Shown here one piece after another: positions 22,149 through 30,955 of a stretch of DNA of 39,239 bases. The DNA comes from Prevotella sp. UBA2850. Lineage in GTDB: Bacteria > Bacteroidota > Bacteroidia > Bacteroidales > Bacteroidaceae. The notes below the pieces were generated by a model. It was not told the origin of the DNA and made no database searches. It saw nothing but the letters and a program-made list of their open reading frames with translations. The DNA lies in contig DEFO01000047.1 of assembly GCA_002350805.1 (NCBI GenBank), forward strand, positions 62,047 to 101,285, read 5' to 3'. Position 1 is the first letter of the stretch. Each line of letters starts with the position of its first letter. Position numbers and translations under genes: made by a program.

Positions 22149-23330
22149 TTGAAAGATTTTAATTATTATGCCCCGACGGAAGTGGTGTTCGGGAGCGAGT
22201 CGGAAGAGAAAGTGGCCATGCTCGTGAGGATGTATGGCGGTAGTAGAGTGCTTGTTCATTATGGCGGCCAGAGTGCTATCCGCTCTGGTCTGCTCGATAA
22301 GATATGCGGTCTGTTGGCCGATGATGGCCTGTTTGTCGAGCAGCTGGGTGGAGTGGTGCCCAACCCGCGCTTGTCGAAGGTGAACGAAGGTATCGCTCTT
22401 TGTCGTCGCCAGGGTATCGACTTTATTCTTGCGGTGGGAGGCGGAAGTGTCATCGACTCAGCCAAGGCCATTGCCTACGGCACGGTCTACGAGGGTGATG
22501 TGTGGGACTTCTATGTGGGTAAGGCTCAGGCTGTCAGCTGTCTGCCCGTTGCCTCGGTGCTTACCATCCCTGCTGCCGGAAGCGAGATGAGTGAGGCTAG
22601 TGTTATCACGAACGAGGATGGCTACGTGAAGTTGGGTTATTCGAATGATATCTCGCGGCCTAAGTTTGCCATTATGAATCCCGAACGCACCTTCACCCTG
22701 CCGCCTTACCAGACGGCTGCTGGCGTGACCGACATGATGATGCACACCATGGAGCGCTATTACTCGCACGACGATGATATGACGCTCACCGACGCGCTGG
22801 CCGAGGCTGTTCTGCGCACACTGAAGGACTGTGTGTATGCCGTCTTGCGCCAGCCCGATGACTATCGCAACCGTGCGCAGATTATGTGGGGCGGCAGTGT
22901 GGCTCACAACGGTCTGACGGGGTGCGGCATGCGCGACGACTGGGCTACCCACCAGTTGGAACATGAGCTCAGCGGTATGTTCGATGTCACCCATGGAGCC
23001 GGCTTGGCTGCTATCTGGCCCAGCTGGGCGCGCTACGTGTGTCATGAGAATATAAGCCGGTTTGTGAAGTTTGCCGTCAACGTGATGGGCATTCCCAACG
23101 ATTTCACCGACCCTGAGGGCACTGCCCTGCGTGGCATTGAAGCCATGGAAATGTTTTATCGCTCGATAGGTATGCCTGTGAATATCCATGAGCTGATAGG
23201 CCGCGAGATTACCGACGATGAGATACGCGAGATGGTGCGCAAGTGCAGCCGCGACTATACTGCCACCACGGGCAGCTTTAAGGTGCTTGACGCAGCCGAC
23301 ATGGAGGCCATCTACCGTCTTGCAAGGTAA
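22149..23330 (+). CDS. Iron-containing alcohol dehydrogenase
   Basis: A 393-residue group III alcohol dehydrogenase of the butanol dehydrogenase/YqhD type, reducing aldehydes with NAD(P)H. The cofactor loop GGGSVIDSAK is at 97-106. The metal ligands are in the expected places: D195 and H199 (GVTDMMMHTMERYY), H268 (ATHQLEHEL) and H282 (DVTHGAGLA). This spacing matches YqhD, whose ligands as I recall them are D194, H198, H267 and H281. The start is a TTG at 22149; MKDFNYYAPTEVVFG is the usual N-terminus of the family and no ATG lies nearby. The GH9 gene follows after 60 nt on the same strand. Confidence 0.93.
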   Translation: MKDFNYYAPTEVVFGSESEEKVAMLVRMYGGSRVLVHYGGQSAIRSGLLDKICGLLADDGLFVEQLGGVVPNPRLSKVNEGIALCRRQGIDFILAVGGGSVIDSAKAIAYGTVYEGDVWDFYVGKAQAVSCLPVASVLTIPAAGSEMSEASVITNEDGYVKLGYSNDISRPKFAIMNPERTFTLPPYQTAAGVTDMMMHTMERYYSHDDDMTLTDALAEAVLRTLKDCVYAVLRQPDDYRNRAQIMWGGSVAHNGLTGCGMRDDWATHQLEHELSGMFDVTHGAGLAAIWPSWARYVCHENISRFVKFAVNVMGIPNDFTDPEGTALRGIEAMEMFYRSIGMPVNIHELIGREITDDEIREMVRKCSRDYTATTGSFKVLDAADMEAIYRLAR

Positions 23331-23390
23331 ATGGGCGGGAGTGAAAGTGAGAACGTTTTTCCATTCACGAAACTAGATAAAGCTATCATC

Positions 23391-25106
23391 ATGAGAATAA
23401 CAATGTTGCTGGGGTTGCTGCTTTGTACCATCAAGATGTCAGCCCAGCCAGAAGTGAAGGTGTTCTACAATCAGATAGGCTATCTGCCTGGCGAAGAAAA
23501 AGTTATAGTTATAGAGGGTGTGAGATCCAATGCCACGTTGCAGGTGACCGATGCCGTAGGCAAGGTGGTGCTCTGTCCGGTGGTAAGCAGGGTGGCTGTC
23601 TCTCCCTGGTCGGGCAAGGAGCGCGCCGTGATCGATGTCTCTGCCCTCCGGACACCAGGCACTTACACTCTTCGAGCTCAGCAGGTGAAGACCGACTTCT
23701 GCGTGCGCCCCCATGCCTATCATGAACTGTCGGTGGCTGCACTCAAGCTTTTCTACCTGATGCGTAGCGGTACGCCCATTGTGGCTGACTATGCCGGTGT
23801 GTACGCCCGCCGGGGAGGCCATCCCGACCAACTGGTGGTGATACATCCCTCGGCAGCGTCGGAAGGTCGCCCGGCAGGCAGTTTCATCAAGTCGCCGCTG
23901 GGTTGGTATGATGCAGGCGACTACAATAAATATATCGTCAACTCCGCCTTCTCGATAGGGCTTATGCTTCATGCCTACGAGCAGAATAAAGACTATTTCG
24001 CGCGGTTGGACACACATATCCCAGAAAGCCGTAACGCGACGCCCGACTTGTTGGACGAGATGATGTTCAACCTGCGCTGGATGCTCACCATGCAAGACCC
24101 CTTTGACGGAGGTGTATATCATAAGCTCACAACTCCCGATTTTGAGGCATTTGTCAGTCCAGCCGACTGTCATCAGCTCCGCTATGTGGTGGCCAAGAGT
24201 GTCACTGCCACGCTCGACTTTGCGGCCGTCATGGCCCTTGCGGCACGATTGATGCGTGGTAACGCCGACTATCCTCTGTTCTCGTCGCAGGCAGAGCAGG
24301 CAGCCCGTCGTGCTTACCAGTGGGCGCTGGCTCATCCAGATGCGTACTATCAGCAGGATGAGATGAACAAGACCTACCAGCCGGCCGTCAACACGGGTAC
24401 TTATGGAGACAACTATGCCGGCGATGAGCGGTTCTGGGCGGCTACCGAACTGTATTTGCTGACTGCCGACAAGCGCTATCTCGCCGATGCGCGCACCATG
24501 ATGCCCGACCGCTTCACGGTGCCCACTTGGGGCAATGTGGCAGGACTGGCTGTCTATGCGTGGTTGGCGTCTTCTGAGAGTGACCTGCGGCAGGTGCTGT
24601 TGGCTCAGTTGCGGGAGTATGCAGAGACAGCCGTGGCTCAGGTGCCCACATCGTGTTTCCAGTCGCCTTTTGGCAATCAGGCAGGCGATTTCGGCTGGGG
24701 CTGTCTTGCCGAGAACTGTTGTGGGGGAGCTCTGGCGCTGCTCTATGCCGACCGTTATGTGGAGGAGGGGCGCTATCGCCGTTATGCTCTTCAGAATGCC
24801 GACTATCTGCTTGGGCGCAATGCCACGGGCTATTGTTATGTGACGGGGTTCGGTGTACGCAGTCCGCAGCATCCCCACCATCGTCTGTCGGCCTCCGATG
24901 GCGTGGAAGCCCCGATGCCGGGTATGCTGGTGGGCGGTCCAAATCCCGATCAGCAAGACAAAGGCATGGGAGGGCTGGTCTATCCGAACCGGTTCCCCGA
25001 TGAGTCGTATGTAGACCATCAGAGTTCCTATGCCTCCAATGAGATAGCCATCAACTGGAATGCCTCGCTCGTGGCATTGATGGGGTGGATAGACGCGCTT
25101 TTATAA
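23391..25106 (+). CDS. Glycoside hydrolase family 9 (endoglucanase-type) with N-terminal Ig-like domain
   Basis: A 571-residue secreted enzyme. The signal peptide is MRITMLLGLLLCTIKMSAQ, hence the start at 23391 rather than the upstream in-frame ATG at 23331. An immunoglobulin-like CelD_N domain (about 20-108, VFYNQIGYLPGEEKVIV) precedes the (alpha/alpha)6 barrel. The catalytic base pair of aspartates is in WYDAGDYNKY (D174, D177) and the acid is E551 in YASNEIAINWNA. GH9 enzymes with this layout cut beta-1,4-glucans such as cellulose or beta-glucan. No dockerin or carbohydrate-binding module is present. The stop codon TAA lies inside the first unit of a 7-nt array. Confidence 0.93.
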   Translation: MRITMLLGLLLCTIKMSAQPEVKVFYNQIGYLPGEEKVIVIEGVRSNATLQVTDAVGKVVLCPVVSRVAVSPWSGKERAVIDVSALRTPGTYTLRAQQVKTDFCVRPHAYHELSVAALKLFYLMRSGTPIVADYAGVYARRGGHPDQLVVIHPSAASEGRPAGSFIKSPLGWYDAGDYNKYIVNSAFSIGLMLHAYEQNKDYFARLDTHIPESRNATPDLLDEMMFNLRWMLTMQDPFDGGVYHKLTTPDFEAFVSPADCHQLRYVVAKSVTATLDFAAVMALAARLMRGNADYPLFSSQAEQAARRAYQWALAHPDAYYQQDEMNKTYQPAVNTGTYGDNYAGDERFWAATELYLLTADKRYLADARTMMPDRFTVPTWGNVAGLAVYAWLASSESDLRQVLLAQLREYAETAVAQVPTSCFQSPFGNQAGDFGWGCLAENCCGGALALLYADRYVEEGRYRRYALQNADYLLGRNATGYCYVTGFGVRSPQHPHHRLSASDGVEAPMPGMLVGGPNPDQQDKGMGGLVYPNRFPDESYVDHQSSYASNEIAINWNASLVALMGWIDALL

Positions 25107-25207
25107 TTCATAATTTATAATTCAAATGCATAATGCATGATGGATAATGGTTTTGCCGGCTTAAGATTGAGAATTGAAGATTGAGAATTGAAGATTGAGA
25201 ATTGAAA
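25103..25207 (+). repeat. Two short arrays downstream of the GH9 gene (7-nt and 14-nt units)
   Basis: 25103-25150 holds seven ATAATTC/ATAATGG-type units, six of them 7 nt and one 6 nt, starting on the GH9 stop codon. After a 15-nt spacer, 25166-25207 holds three 14-nt units ATTGAGAATTGAAG. This 14-nt unit is the reverse complement of the one in copy B (TCTTCAATTCTCAA at 21990-22017). The TTTGGACAATA core is absent here. Confidence 0.85.
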
Positions 25208-25240
25208 AAACGTTAATTAGCGATAATGTAGATTAAACGA

Positions 25241-25309
25241 TGGGTGTATGAGTGACGTCAAAGTATTGTCATCCATCAATATCACGCAATACAAAGACTC
25301 ATGCACCCA
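25241..25309 (+). promoter_or_regulatory. 5' UTR hairpin that pairs with the start codon of the outer-membrane barrel gene
   Basis: TGGGTGTATGAGT (25241-25253) pairs with ACTCATGCACCCA (25297-25309): 13 bp with one G-U pair. The ATG start codon (25301-25303) is inside the right arm. A second inner stem pairs GTATTG (25263-25268) with CAATAC (25287-25292). The structure could block translation until opened. I see no TAnnTTTG promoter box between 25208 and 25300. Confidence 0.65.
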
Positions 25310-28300
25310 CATAAATCAATTATTATTGTTTTCCTGCTGCTGACGGCCCTCAGCTCTGCCATCGCACAAACCGACGTGCTCACGGGCAGAGTAGTGGACA
25401 AAGAGAGCCGCGAGGCCTTGGAGAAAGCCACTCTTCAGCTATACAAGACGCAGACGAACCGGAACGGTCGTGCTGACACTACCTTCGTGGCAGGTACGCT
25501 CGCCGACGGGCAGGGACGCTTCTCGTTTAGCAGTGTGGCGGCAGGAAGCTATGTGCTGAGAGCGTCGTTTCTGGGGTATGAGCGGCTGACGAAAAGCTTT
25601 GTGAAAACCAGCGGGCGTACACAGGTGCTGGGCGACTTGCAGCTGAAGGCTCAGACGGTGCAGATCAGCGAGGCCGTGGTGACAGCCAATATTCCTAAGA
25701 TGGTTATCAAAGACGATACAGTGGTCTACAATGCCGATGCCTTCAGGGTGCCCGAGGGGTCGGTCATTGAGTCGCTGGTCGAGATGTTGCCAGGAGCGAA
25801 GGTCGACGACAGTGGCTCGGTGACTATCAACGGCAAGAGTGTGAAGAAATTCAAGATGGACGGCCGCGACTTCATGACGGGCAACAACGATGCCGTGATG
25901 AAAAACCTGCCCTCGTATGTGGTGGACAAGGTGAAAGCCTACGACGAGAAGAGCGACCTGTCCCGCATGACGGGCGTCGACGATGGCAATGACGATTTCG
26001 TGCTCGAGTTTGTCACCAAGCGCAGCATGCGCAACGGACTGCAGATGAACCCCGATGTGGGCATTGGCACGAAGGGACGCTACGGAGTGCGACTGACGGC
26101 AATGAAGCCTTTCGGTGCCACTCGATATACGTTCATGGGAAATGCTAACAACGTGAACGACCGCAACTTCTCTGGGCGCGGCGGACGAGGACGAGGCAAT
26201 AACGACGGGCAGCGCCACTCGAAGACGGCAGCTTTGGACGTGAGCTACGAGAACGACAAAGACTTGAAGGTGAACGGACGTGTGACATGGTCGCACAGCG
26301 ATGCCGACAACTGGAACCGTACTGGCGCAGAGAACTTCGTCAATACGCGAGGTGGCGCCTTCACCAATAGCGTCAACCAAAGCTATTCGCGCAACAACAA
26401 CTGGACCGCCAACATGAACTTGCAATGGAACATCGACCAGCGCACTACTCTCTCGCTCCGACCCAACCTCAGCTTTACCACCAACGACAGCCGCAGCCAG
26501 GCCACCTCGGCCAGTTTCAACGCCAATCCCTTCGACTATGTGGACGACCCGCTGAGCACCGAGGGAATGAACGAGAAGGACAATCAGGGACTCATCGTGA
26601 ACGCACGACAGAACAAAGCCGGCAGCTACGGCAGTAACAAGAACCTGAGCACTCAGTTGCAACTCTACCACCGCATGGGCAGCAAAGGGCGCAATGTGGC
26701 TTTCACTTCGAATGTCAGCTATCGCGACGGTACCAATCGCAACGCGAGTCTCTCAGCTGTTCACCTCTACCTGACACCCGACCAGACGGGCAACGACTCT
26801 ACCTATCAGACCAACCGCTACACGTTGTCGCCATCGGATCATTTCAGTTGGTCAGCGGGAGTCGCCTACACCGAACCTCTTTATATCTTTAAGCGGAAAG
26901 AAACACCGAATACCCAACAGCAGGGATGGGGTCCCTTCGGCCGCGGGCAAGGTGGCTTCGGCGGGATGCAACGACGCATGATGGGACAGGAGGGCATCTA
27001 CCTGCAACTCAACTACCGCTACCAGTATAGCCATCAGAAAAGCGACCCCTCGACCTACGACTTCCCTGCTTACACGGATGAGGCCTTCAATGACGTGTTG
27101 CAGCAGTATCGCGACTGGACACGCTTGTTCGGTTATCTCGACAACCCCTACGAGAGTTACCTCAGCGATGCCCTCAGCCGCTACTCCGAGCGCACGGAGC
27201 ATGGCCACAACATGGATGTTCAACTCAGACTTAACCGTCAGAAATACAATCTTAATGTGGGCGTGTCGGTGCAGCCACAACGCTCGCACTTCGTACAGCA
27301 ATACCTGGGCATTCCCATCGATACCGTGCGCACAGTGACCAATGTGTCGCCCACCATGGACCTCAGCTGCCGATTCAACCCGCAGTCCAACTTGCGCGTG
27401 TCGGTGAGGGGCTCGAGCTCGCAACCCTCCATCACTCAGTTGCTCGACATTTACGACGACACCAATCCGCTCTCCATCACTATGGGTAACCCGGGGCTGA
27501 AACCGTCGTTTACCACCAACATGAACATCAACTACATGCTCCAGCGACGCATGCAACTCATCACCGACAGCACAGGACTGGTAGTGCCCAAGGCCAGCCG
27601 CCACTGGAGCTTCAACACCAATGCTAGCCTGCGCCGCACCAGCAACTCAATTGGCAATGTGGTGACCTACAACGAGCATACCGGCGGACGCATTAGCCGC
27701 CCCGAGAATATCAATGGTAACTGGGGAGCCAACCTGGGCATGATGTTCAACCTCGCCCTCGACACCCTCAACCGCTGGGATATTAGCGGTTCGATGCAGG
27801 GTGGCTACGACCATCATGTGGGATATGTCAACCTCAACCGTACGGCGGTGCCCGACCGCAATGTCACCCACACCTACAACCTCTCGCCCAATGTCTCGCT
27901 GAGTTTCCGCAACAGCTGGCTCAATCTCTCGCTCAACGGCAGTACCACCTATGCACATACCGAAAACCGTCTGCAGGCCTCGAACAACCTCACCACGTGG
28001 AACTTCTCGTATGGTGCCAACACCCGCATCACCTTCCCTTGGGGCACCGACCTCTCGACCGACATACACATGTACAGCAAACGGGGATATAGCGATAAAA
28101 CACTCAATACCAATGAGTTGATATGGAACGCACAACTCTCGCACAGCTTTCTCAGGGGAAAGAAACTCACAGTCATGCTACAATGGTACGACATCCTGCA
28201 CGAGCAGACCAACTTCTCGCGGCAAGTGAACGCCAATGGCTGGACCGACCGTGAGGTGAACTCGCTGACCACCTATGCCATGTTGCACGTCAGCTATCGC

Positions 28301-28456
28301 ATGAACTTCTTCGGCGGCGGTCGGCGTGGCGGCGGCGAGTGGGGCGGACGAGGCGAGTGGGGCAGGCCTGAAGGTTTCGGACAAGGTCGCCAGGGTGGCT
28401 TCGGAGGCCAGCGTGGTAACGGCCCACGAGGCGGTTTTGGAGGCCGCAGAAGATAA
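25301..28456 (+). CDS. Large outer-membrane beta-barrel protein (TonB-dependent-receptor-like) with Arg/Gly-rich tail
   Basis: A 1051-residue outer-membrane protein. The signal peptide is MHPHKSIIIVFLLLTALSSAIAQ. It is followed by a carboxypeptidase-regulatory-like beta domain (about 24-115, VLTGRVVDKESREALEKATL), a plug-like part (VVTANIPKMVIKDDTVVYNADAF..., about 125-235) and a long barrel rich in alternating polar/aromatic strands (YRYQYSHQKS, SMQGGYDHHVGYVN). The last strand appears to end at HVSYRMNFF. A 47-residue Gly/Arg-rich tail (1005-1051) follows, with smaller Gly/Arg-rich stretches near 288-306 and 542-563. No SusD partner is adjacent, so a substrate cannot be assigned. Its start codon is buried in a strong hairpin. 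Confidence 0.85.
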   Translation: MHPHKSIIIVFLLLTALSSAIAQTDVLTGRVVDKESREALEKATLQLYKTQTNRNGRADTTFVAGTLADGQGRFSFSSVAAGSYVLRASFLGYERLTKSFVKTSGRTQVLGDLQLKAQTVQISEAVVTANIPKMVIKDDTVVYNADAFRVPEGSVIESLVEMLPGAKVDDSGSVTINGKSVKKFKMDGRDFMTGNNDAVMKNLPSYVVDKVKAYDEKSDLSRMTGVDDGNDDFVLEFVTKRSMRNGLQMNPDVGIGTKGRYGVRLTAMKPFGATRYTFMGNANNVNDRNFSGRGGRGRGNNDGQRHSKTAALDVSYENDKDLKVNGRVTWSHSDADNWNRTGAENFVNTRGGAFTNSVNQSYSRNNNWTANMNLQWNIDQRTTLSLRPNLSFTTNDSRSQATSASFNANPFDYVDDPLSTEGMNEKDNQGLIVNARQNKAGSYGSNKNLSTQLQLYHRMGSKGRNVAFTSNVSYRDGTNRNASLSAVHLYLTPDQTGNDSTYQTNRYTLSPSDHFSWSAGVAYTEPLYIFKRKETPNTQQQGWGPFGRGQGGFGGMQRRMMGQEGIYLQLNYRYQYSHQKSDPSTYDFPAYTDEAFNDVLQQYRDWTRLFGYLDNPYESYLSDALSRYSERTEHGHNMDVQLRLNRQKYNLNVGVSVQPQRSHFVQQYLGIPIDTVRTVTNVSPTMDLSCRFNPQSNLRVSVRGSSSQPSITQLLDIYDDTNPLSITMGNPGLKPSFTTNMNINYMLQRRMQLITDSTGLVVPKASRHWSFNTNASLRRTSNSIGNVVTYNEHTGGRISRPENINGNWGANLGMMFNLALDTLNRWDISGSMQGGYDHHVGYVNLNRTAVPDRNVTHTYNLSPNVSLSFRNSWLNLSLNGSTTYAHTENRLQASNNLTTWNFSYGANTRITFPWGTDLSTDIHMYSKRGYSDKTLNTNELIWNAQLSHSFLRGKKLTVMLQWYDILHEQTNFSRQVNANGWTDREVNSLTTYAMLHVSYRMNFFGGGRRGGGEWGGRGEWGRPEGFGQGRQGGFGGQRGNGPRGGFGGRRR

Positions 28457-28482
28457 GGCGTGTGCTTTTTTCGTCGCAACCG

Positions 28483-28513
28483 TTTGTGATGTGTGTGATT
28501 TTTTGTATATTTG
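28483..28513 (+). promoter_or_regulatory. Promoter of ettA
   Basis: TTTG at 28483-28486, a 19-nt gap and TATATTTG at 28506-28513 match the Bacteroidota consensus. The leader to the ATG at 28534 is about 14 nt. Confidence 0.75.
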
Positions 28514-28533
28514 CAAAATAAAACGCATTTATC

Positions 28534-30231
28534 ATGGCAACAGTAGACGACAAAAAGATTATTTTCTCGATGGTCGGAGTGAGCAAGACCATTCAGCAGA
28601 ACCAGAAACAAGTGCTCAAGAACATCTACCTGAGTTTCTTTTATGGAGCCAAAATCGGCATCATTGGCCTCAATGGTGCTGGTAAGTCGACGCTCATGAA
28701 AATCATTGCCGGCCTCGATCAGCAGTATCAGGGCAACGTAGTGTGGAGCCCCGGCTATACCGTGGGTTATCTGCCGCAGGACCCGCCCCTGAACGAGCAG
28801 AAAACGGTGAAAGAGAATGTCATGGAAGGCGTGCAGCACGTCTACGATGCCCTGGCCGAATACGACGAGATTAATGTGAAGTTTGGCTTGCCTGAATACT
28901 ATGAGGACGCCGACAAGATGGAAAAGCTTATGAACCGGCAGGCTGAGCTGCAGGACATTATCGATGCCACCGACGCTTGGAATATGGACTCGAAGCTGGA
29001 GCGCGCCATGGCCGCCCTGAACTGTCCGCCGGGCGACTGGAGCGTGGAGAACCTCTCGGGTGGTGAGCGCCGCCGTGTGGCTTTGTGCCGTCTGCTGTTG
29101 CAGAAACCCGATGTGTTGTTGCTCGACGAGCCTACCAACCACCTTGACGCAGAGTCAATAGACTGGTTGGAGCAGCATCTGCAGCAATACGAGGGCACGG
29201 TGATTGCCGTCACCCACGACCGCTATTTCCTCGACGATGTGGCTGAGTGGATTTTGGAACTTGACCGGGGCGAGGGCATTCCCTGGAAGGGCAACTACTC
29301 ATCGTGGCTGGAACAGAAAAGCCAGCGACTGGCTTTGGAGGAGAAGGTGGCTTCGAAGCGCAGAAAGACTTTGGAGCGCGAGCTCGAGTGGGTGCGCATG
29401 GCGCCTAAAGCCCGTCACGCCAAGGGTAAGGCCCGTCTGAACTCTTATGAGACTATGCTCAACGAGGAGCAGAAGCAGAAGGAGGAAAAACTCGAAATCT
29501 TCATTCCCAACGGTCCGCGACTGGGCAATAAGGTCATCGAAGCCATTCATGTGGCGAAGGCCTTCGGCGAGAAGACCCTCTTCAGCGACCTCAACTTCAT
29601 GCTGCCGCCGAATGGTATTGTAGGCGTTATCGGGCCTAATGGCGCTGGTAAGACCACGCTCTTCCGCTTGATCATGGGATTGGAGCAGGTAGACGCTGGA
29701 TCATTCGAGGTAGGCGAGACCGTCAAACTGAGTTATGTGGACCAGCAGCACAAGGATATCGACCCCAATAAGAGTGACTACCAGGTGGTCAGCCAGGGCA
29801 ACGAGGCCATCCGCATGGGCGGCCGCGACGTCAATGTGAGAGCCTACCTCTCGCGGTTCAACTTCAGCGGTGCCGATCAGGAGAAGAAATGTGCTGTGCT
29901 GTCAGGTGGTGAGCGCAACCGTCTGCAACTGGCTGTGGCCCTGAAGCAGGAGGGTAATGTGCTATTGCTCGATGAGCCTACTAACGACATCGACGTGAAC
30001 ACGCTGCGTGCCTTGGAGGAAGGCTTGGAGTCGTTTGCCGGCTGTGCCGTCGTTATCAGCCACGACCGTTGGTTTCTCGACCGTATCTGCACCCATATCC
30101 TGGCCTTCGAGGGCGACGGACAGGTGTTCTTCTTCGAGGGCAGTTACACCGAGTATGAGGTGAACAAAGCCCAGCGCCTGGGACTTGAGGAACCCAAGCG
30201 CATCCGCTACCGTAAACTCATGGAGGAATGA
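28534..30231 (+). CDS. ettA: Energy-dependent translational throttle protein EttA (ABC-F)
   Basis: A 565-residue cytoplasmic ABC-F ATPase that binds the ribosomal E site and gates entry into elongation according to ATP/ADP. Two nucleotide-binding domains lie in tandem. The first has Walker A GLNGAGKST (45-53), signature LSGGERRR and Walker B LLLDEPTNHLDAES. The second has Walker A GPNGAGKTT (near 370), signature LSGGERNR and LLLDEPTNDIDVNT. Between them is the linker with the arm RRKTLERELEWVRMAPKAR characteristic of EttA. There are no membrane segments. It has its own promoter. The last codons and the TGA stop form the first unit of a 23-nt repeat array. Confidence 0.95.
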   Translation: MATVDDKKIIFSMVGVSKTIQQNQKQVLKNIYLSFFYGAKIGIIGLNGAGKSTLMKIIAGLDQQYQGNVVWSPGYTVGYLPQDPPLNEQKTVKENVMEGVQHVYDALAEYDEINVKFGLPEYYEDADKMEKLMNRQAELQDIIDATDAWNMDSKLERAMAALNCPPGDWSVENLSGGERRRVALCRLLLQKPDVLLLDEPTNHLDAESIDWLEQHLQQYEGTVIAVTHDRYFLDDVAEWILELDRGEGIPWKGNYSSWLEQKSQRLALEEKVASKRRKTLERELEWVRMAPKARHAKGKARLNSYETMLNEEQKQKEEKLEIFIPNGPRLGNKVIEAIHVAKAFGEKTLFSDLNFMLPPNGIVGVIGPNGAGKTTLFRLIMGLEQVDAGSFEVGETVKLSYVDQQHKDIDPNKSDYQVVSQGNEAIRMGGRDVNVRAYLSRFNFSGADQEKKCAVLSGGERNRLQLAVALKQEGNVLLLDEPTNDIDVNTLRALEEGLESFAGCAVVISHDRWFLDRICTHILAFEGDGQVFFFEGSYTEYEVNKAQRLGLEEPKRIRYRKLMEE

Positions 30232-30282
30232 TATCGCAAGTTCATAGTGGAGTGATACCGTATACTCATAGTAGAGTGATTG
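30214..30282 (+). repeat. 23-nt tandem array that begins inside the 3' end of ettA
   Basis: Three 23-nt units: 30214-30236, 30237-30259 and 30260-30282. The first covers the last five ettA codons and the TGA stop. Units 2 and 3 repeat the pattern (CTCATAGT-GAGTGAT) downstream. Confidence 0.7.
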
Positions 30283-30327
30283 AAGGCGGATCGTTTTTTG
30301 AAGTCAAACGTTTATAATTATTTCAAT

Positions 30328-30405
30328 ATGGAGTGGTATAATATAGCTTTTATTGTAGTTCTCATCATTGTGGGTATTGTGGTCTATCGCCGCAAGTCTG
30401 AATAA
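30328..30405 (+). CDS. Small single-span membrane protein (25 residues)
   Basis: A short open frame, ATG 30328 to TAA 30405, encodes MEWYNIAFIVVLIIVGIVVY followed by RRKSE. About 16 consecutive hydrophobic residues and a positive RRK end are what a single transmembrane helix with a cytoplasmic C-terminus looks like. The stop is 25 nt upstream of the thioredoxin-like gene, so the two may be cotranscribed. I do not recognise a family. No clear promoter or Shine-Dalgarno signal is visible. The composition is too regular for random intergenic sequence, but conservation has not been checked. Confidence 0.5.
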   Translation: MEWYNIAFIVVLIIVGIVVYRRKSE

Positions 30406-30430
30406 GTGTTCCAACCCTTTTTATCCAAAC

Positions 30431-30955
30431 ATGACAATGAAGAACAGAATGACAACCATGGTGCTGGCTCTTGTGTTTTCCGCATTCACCTATGCCCAGT
30501 CACCACTACCGAAAGTTTACGACGAGAGCGTCAACCCGCTGGAGCAGATTGACCAGGCATTGGCTAAGGCCCGGGCGCAACAGAAGCATGTCATTGTGCA
30601 GCTGGGCGGCAACTGGTGCCCATGGTGCCTGTTGTTGGCCGATTACATCACCCGCGACTCAGTGGTCAGTAAGGCGATAGCCGACAACTATGTCTACATT
30701 CATGTGAACTACCATCCCCGAAAGTCGAAGGCTGCCGAACAGCTGCAGATGACCCGCGCGCTGCTCAAGCGGTTGGGCAATCCTGTGCGCTTCGGGTTCC
30801 CCGTGCTGGTGGTGCTCGACGAGGAAGGGCATGTGTTGCACACGCAGGATTCAGGCATGCTAGAAGAGGGCAAGGGCTATCATCAGGGCCGCGTGCTCCA
30901 GTTCTTGCGCAACTGGACGCATGAGGCGGTAAAGAAAGCAAAAGATGAACTGTAG
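30431..30955 (+). CDS. Secreted thioredoxin-like protein
   Basis: A 174-residue periplasmic thioredoxin-fold protein. The start at 30431 (or 30437) gives a signal peptide ending TYAQ; the longer frame from 30368 overlaps the small membrane ORF and looks unlike a leader. The redox motif is WCPWC with C63 and C66 in LGGNWCPWCLLLADYITRD, placing it near the thioredoxin_7/DUF255-like group. FGFPVLVVLDEEGHV supplies the cis-proline region. It probably reduces or isomerises disulfides in exported proteins. Its last 11 nt overlap the start of the GH92 gene, so translation of the two is likely coupled. Confidence 0.85.
   Translation: MTMKNRMTTMVLALVFSAFTYAQSPLPKVYDESVNPLEQIDQALAKARAQQKHVIVQLGGNWCPWCLLLADYITRDSVVSKAIADNYVYIHVNYHPRKSKAAEQLQMTRALLKRLGNPVRFGFPVLVVLDEEGHVLHTQDSGMLEEGKGYHQGRVLQFLRNWTHEAVKKAKDEL

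Noticed and set aside
30944..30955. C-terminal KDEL of the thioredoxin-like protein as a retention signal
   Set aside because: KDEL retention is a eukaryotic ER feature; here it is a coincidence of the overlap with the GH92 start.
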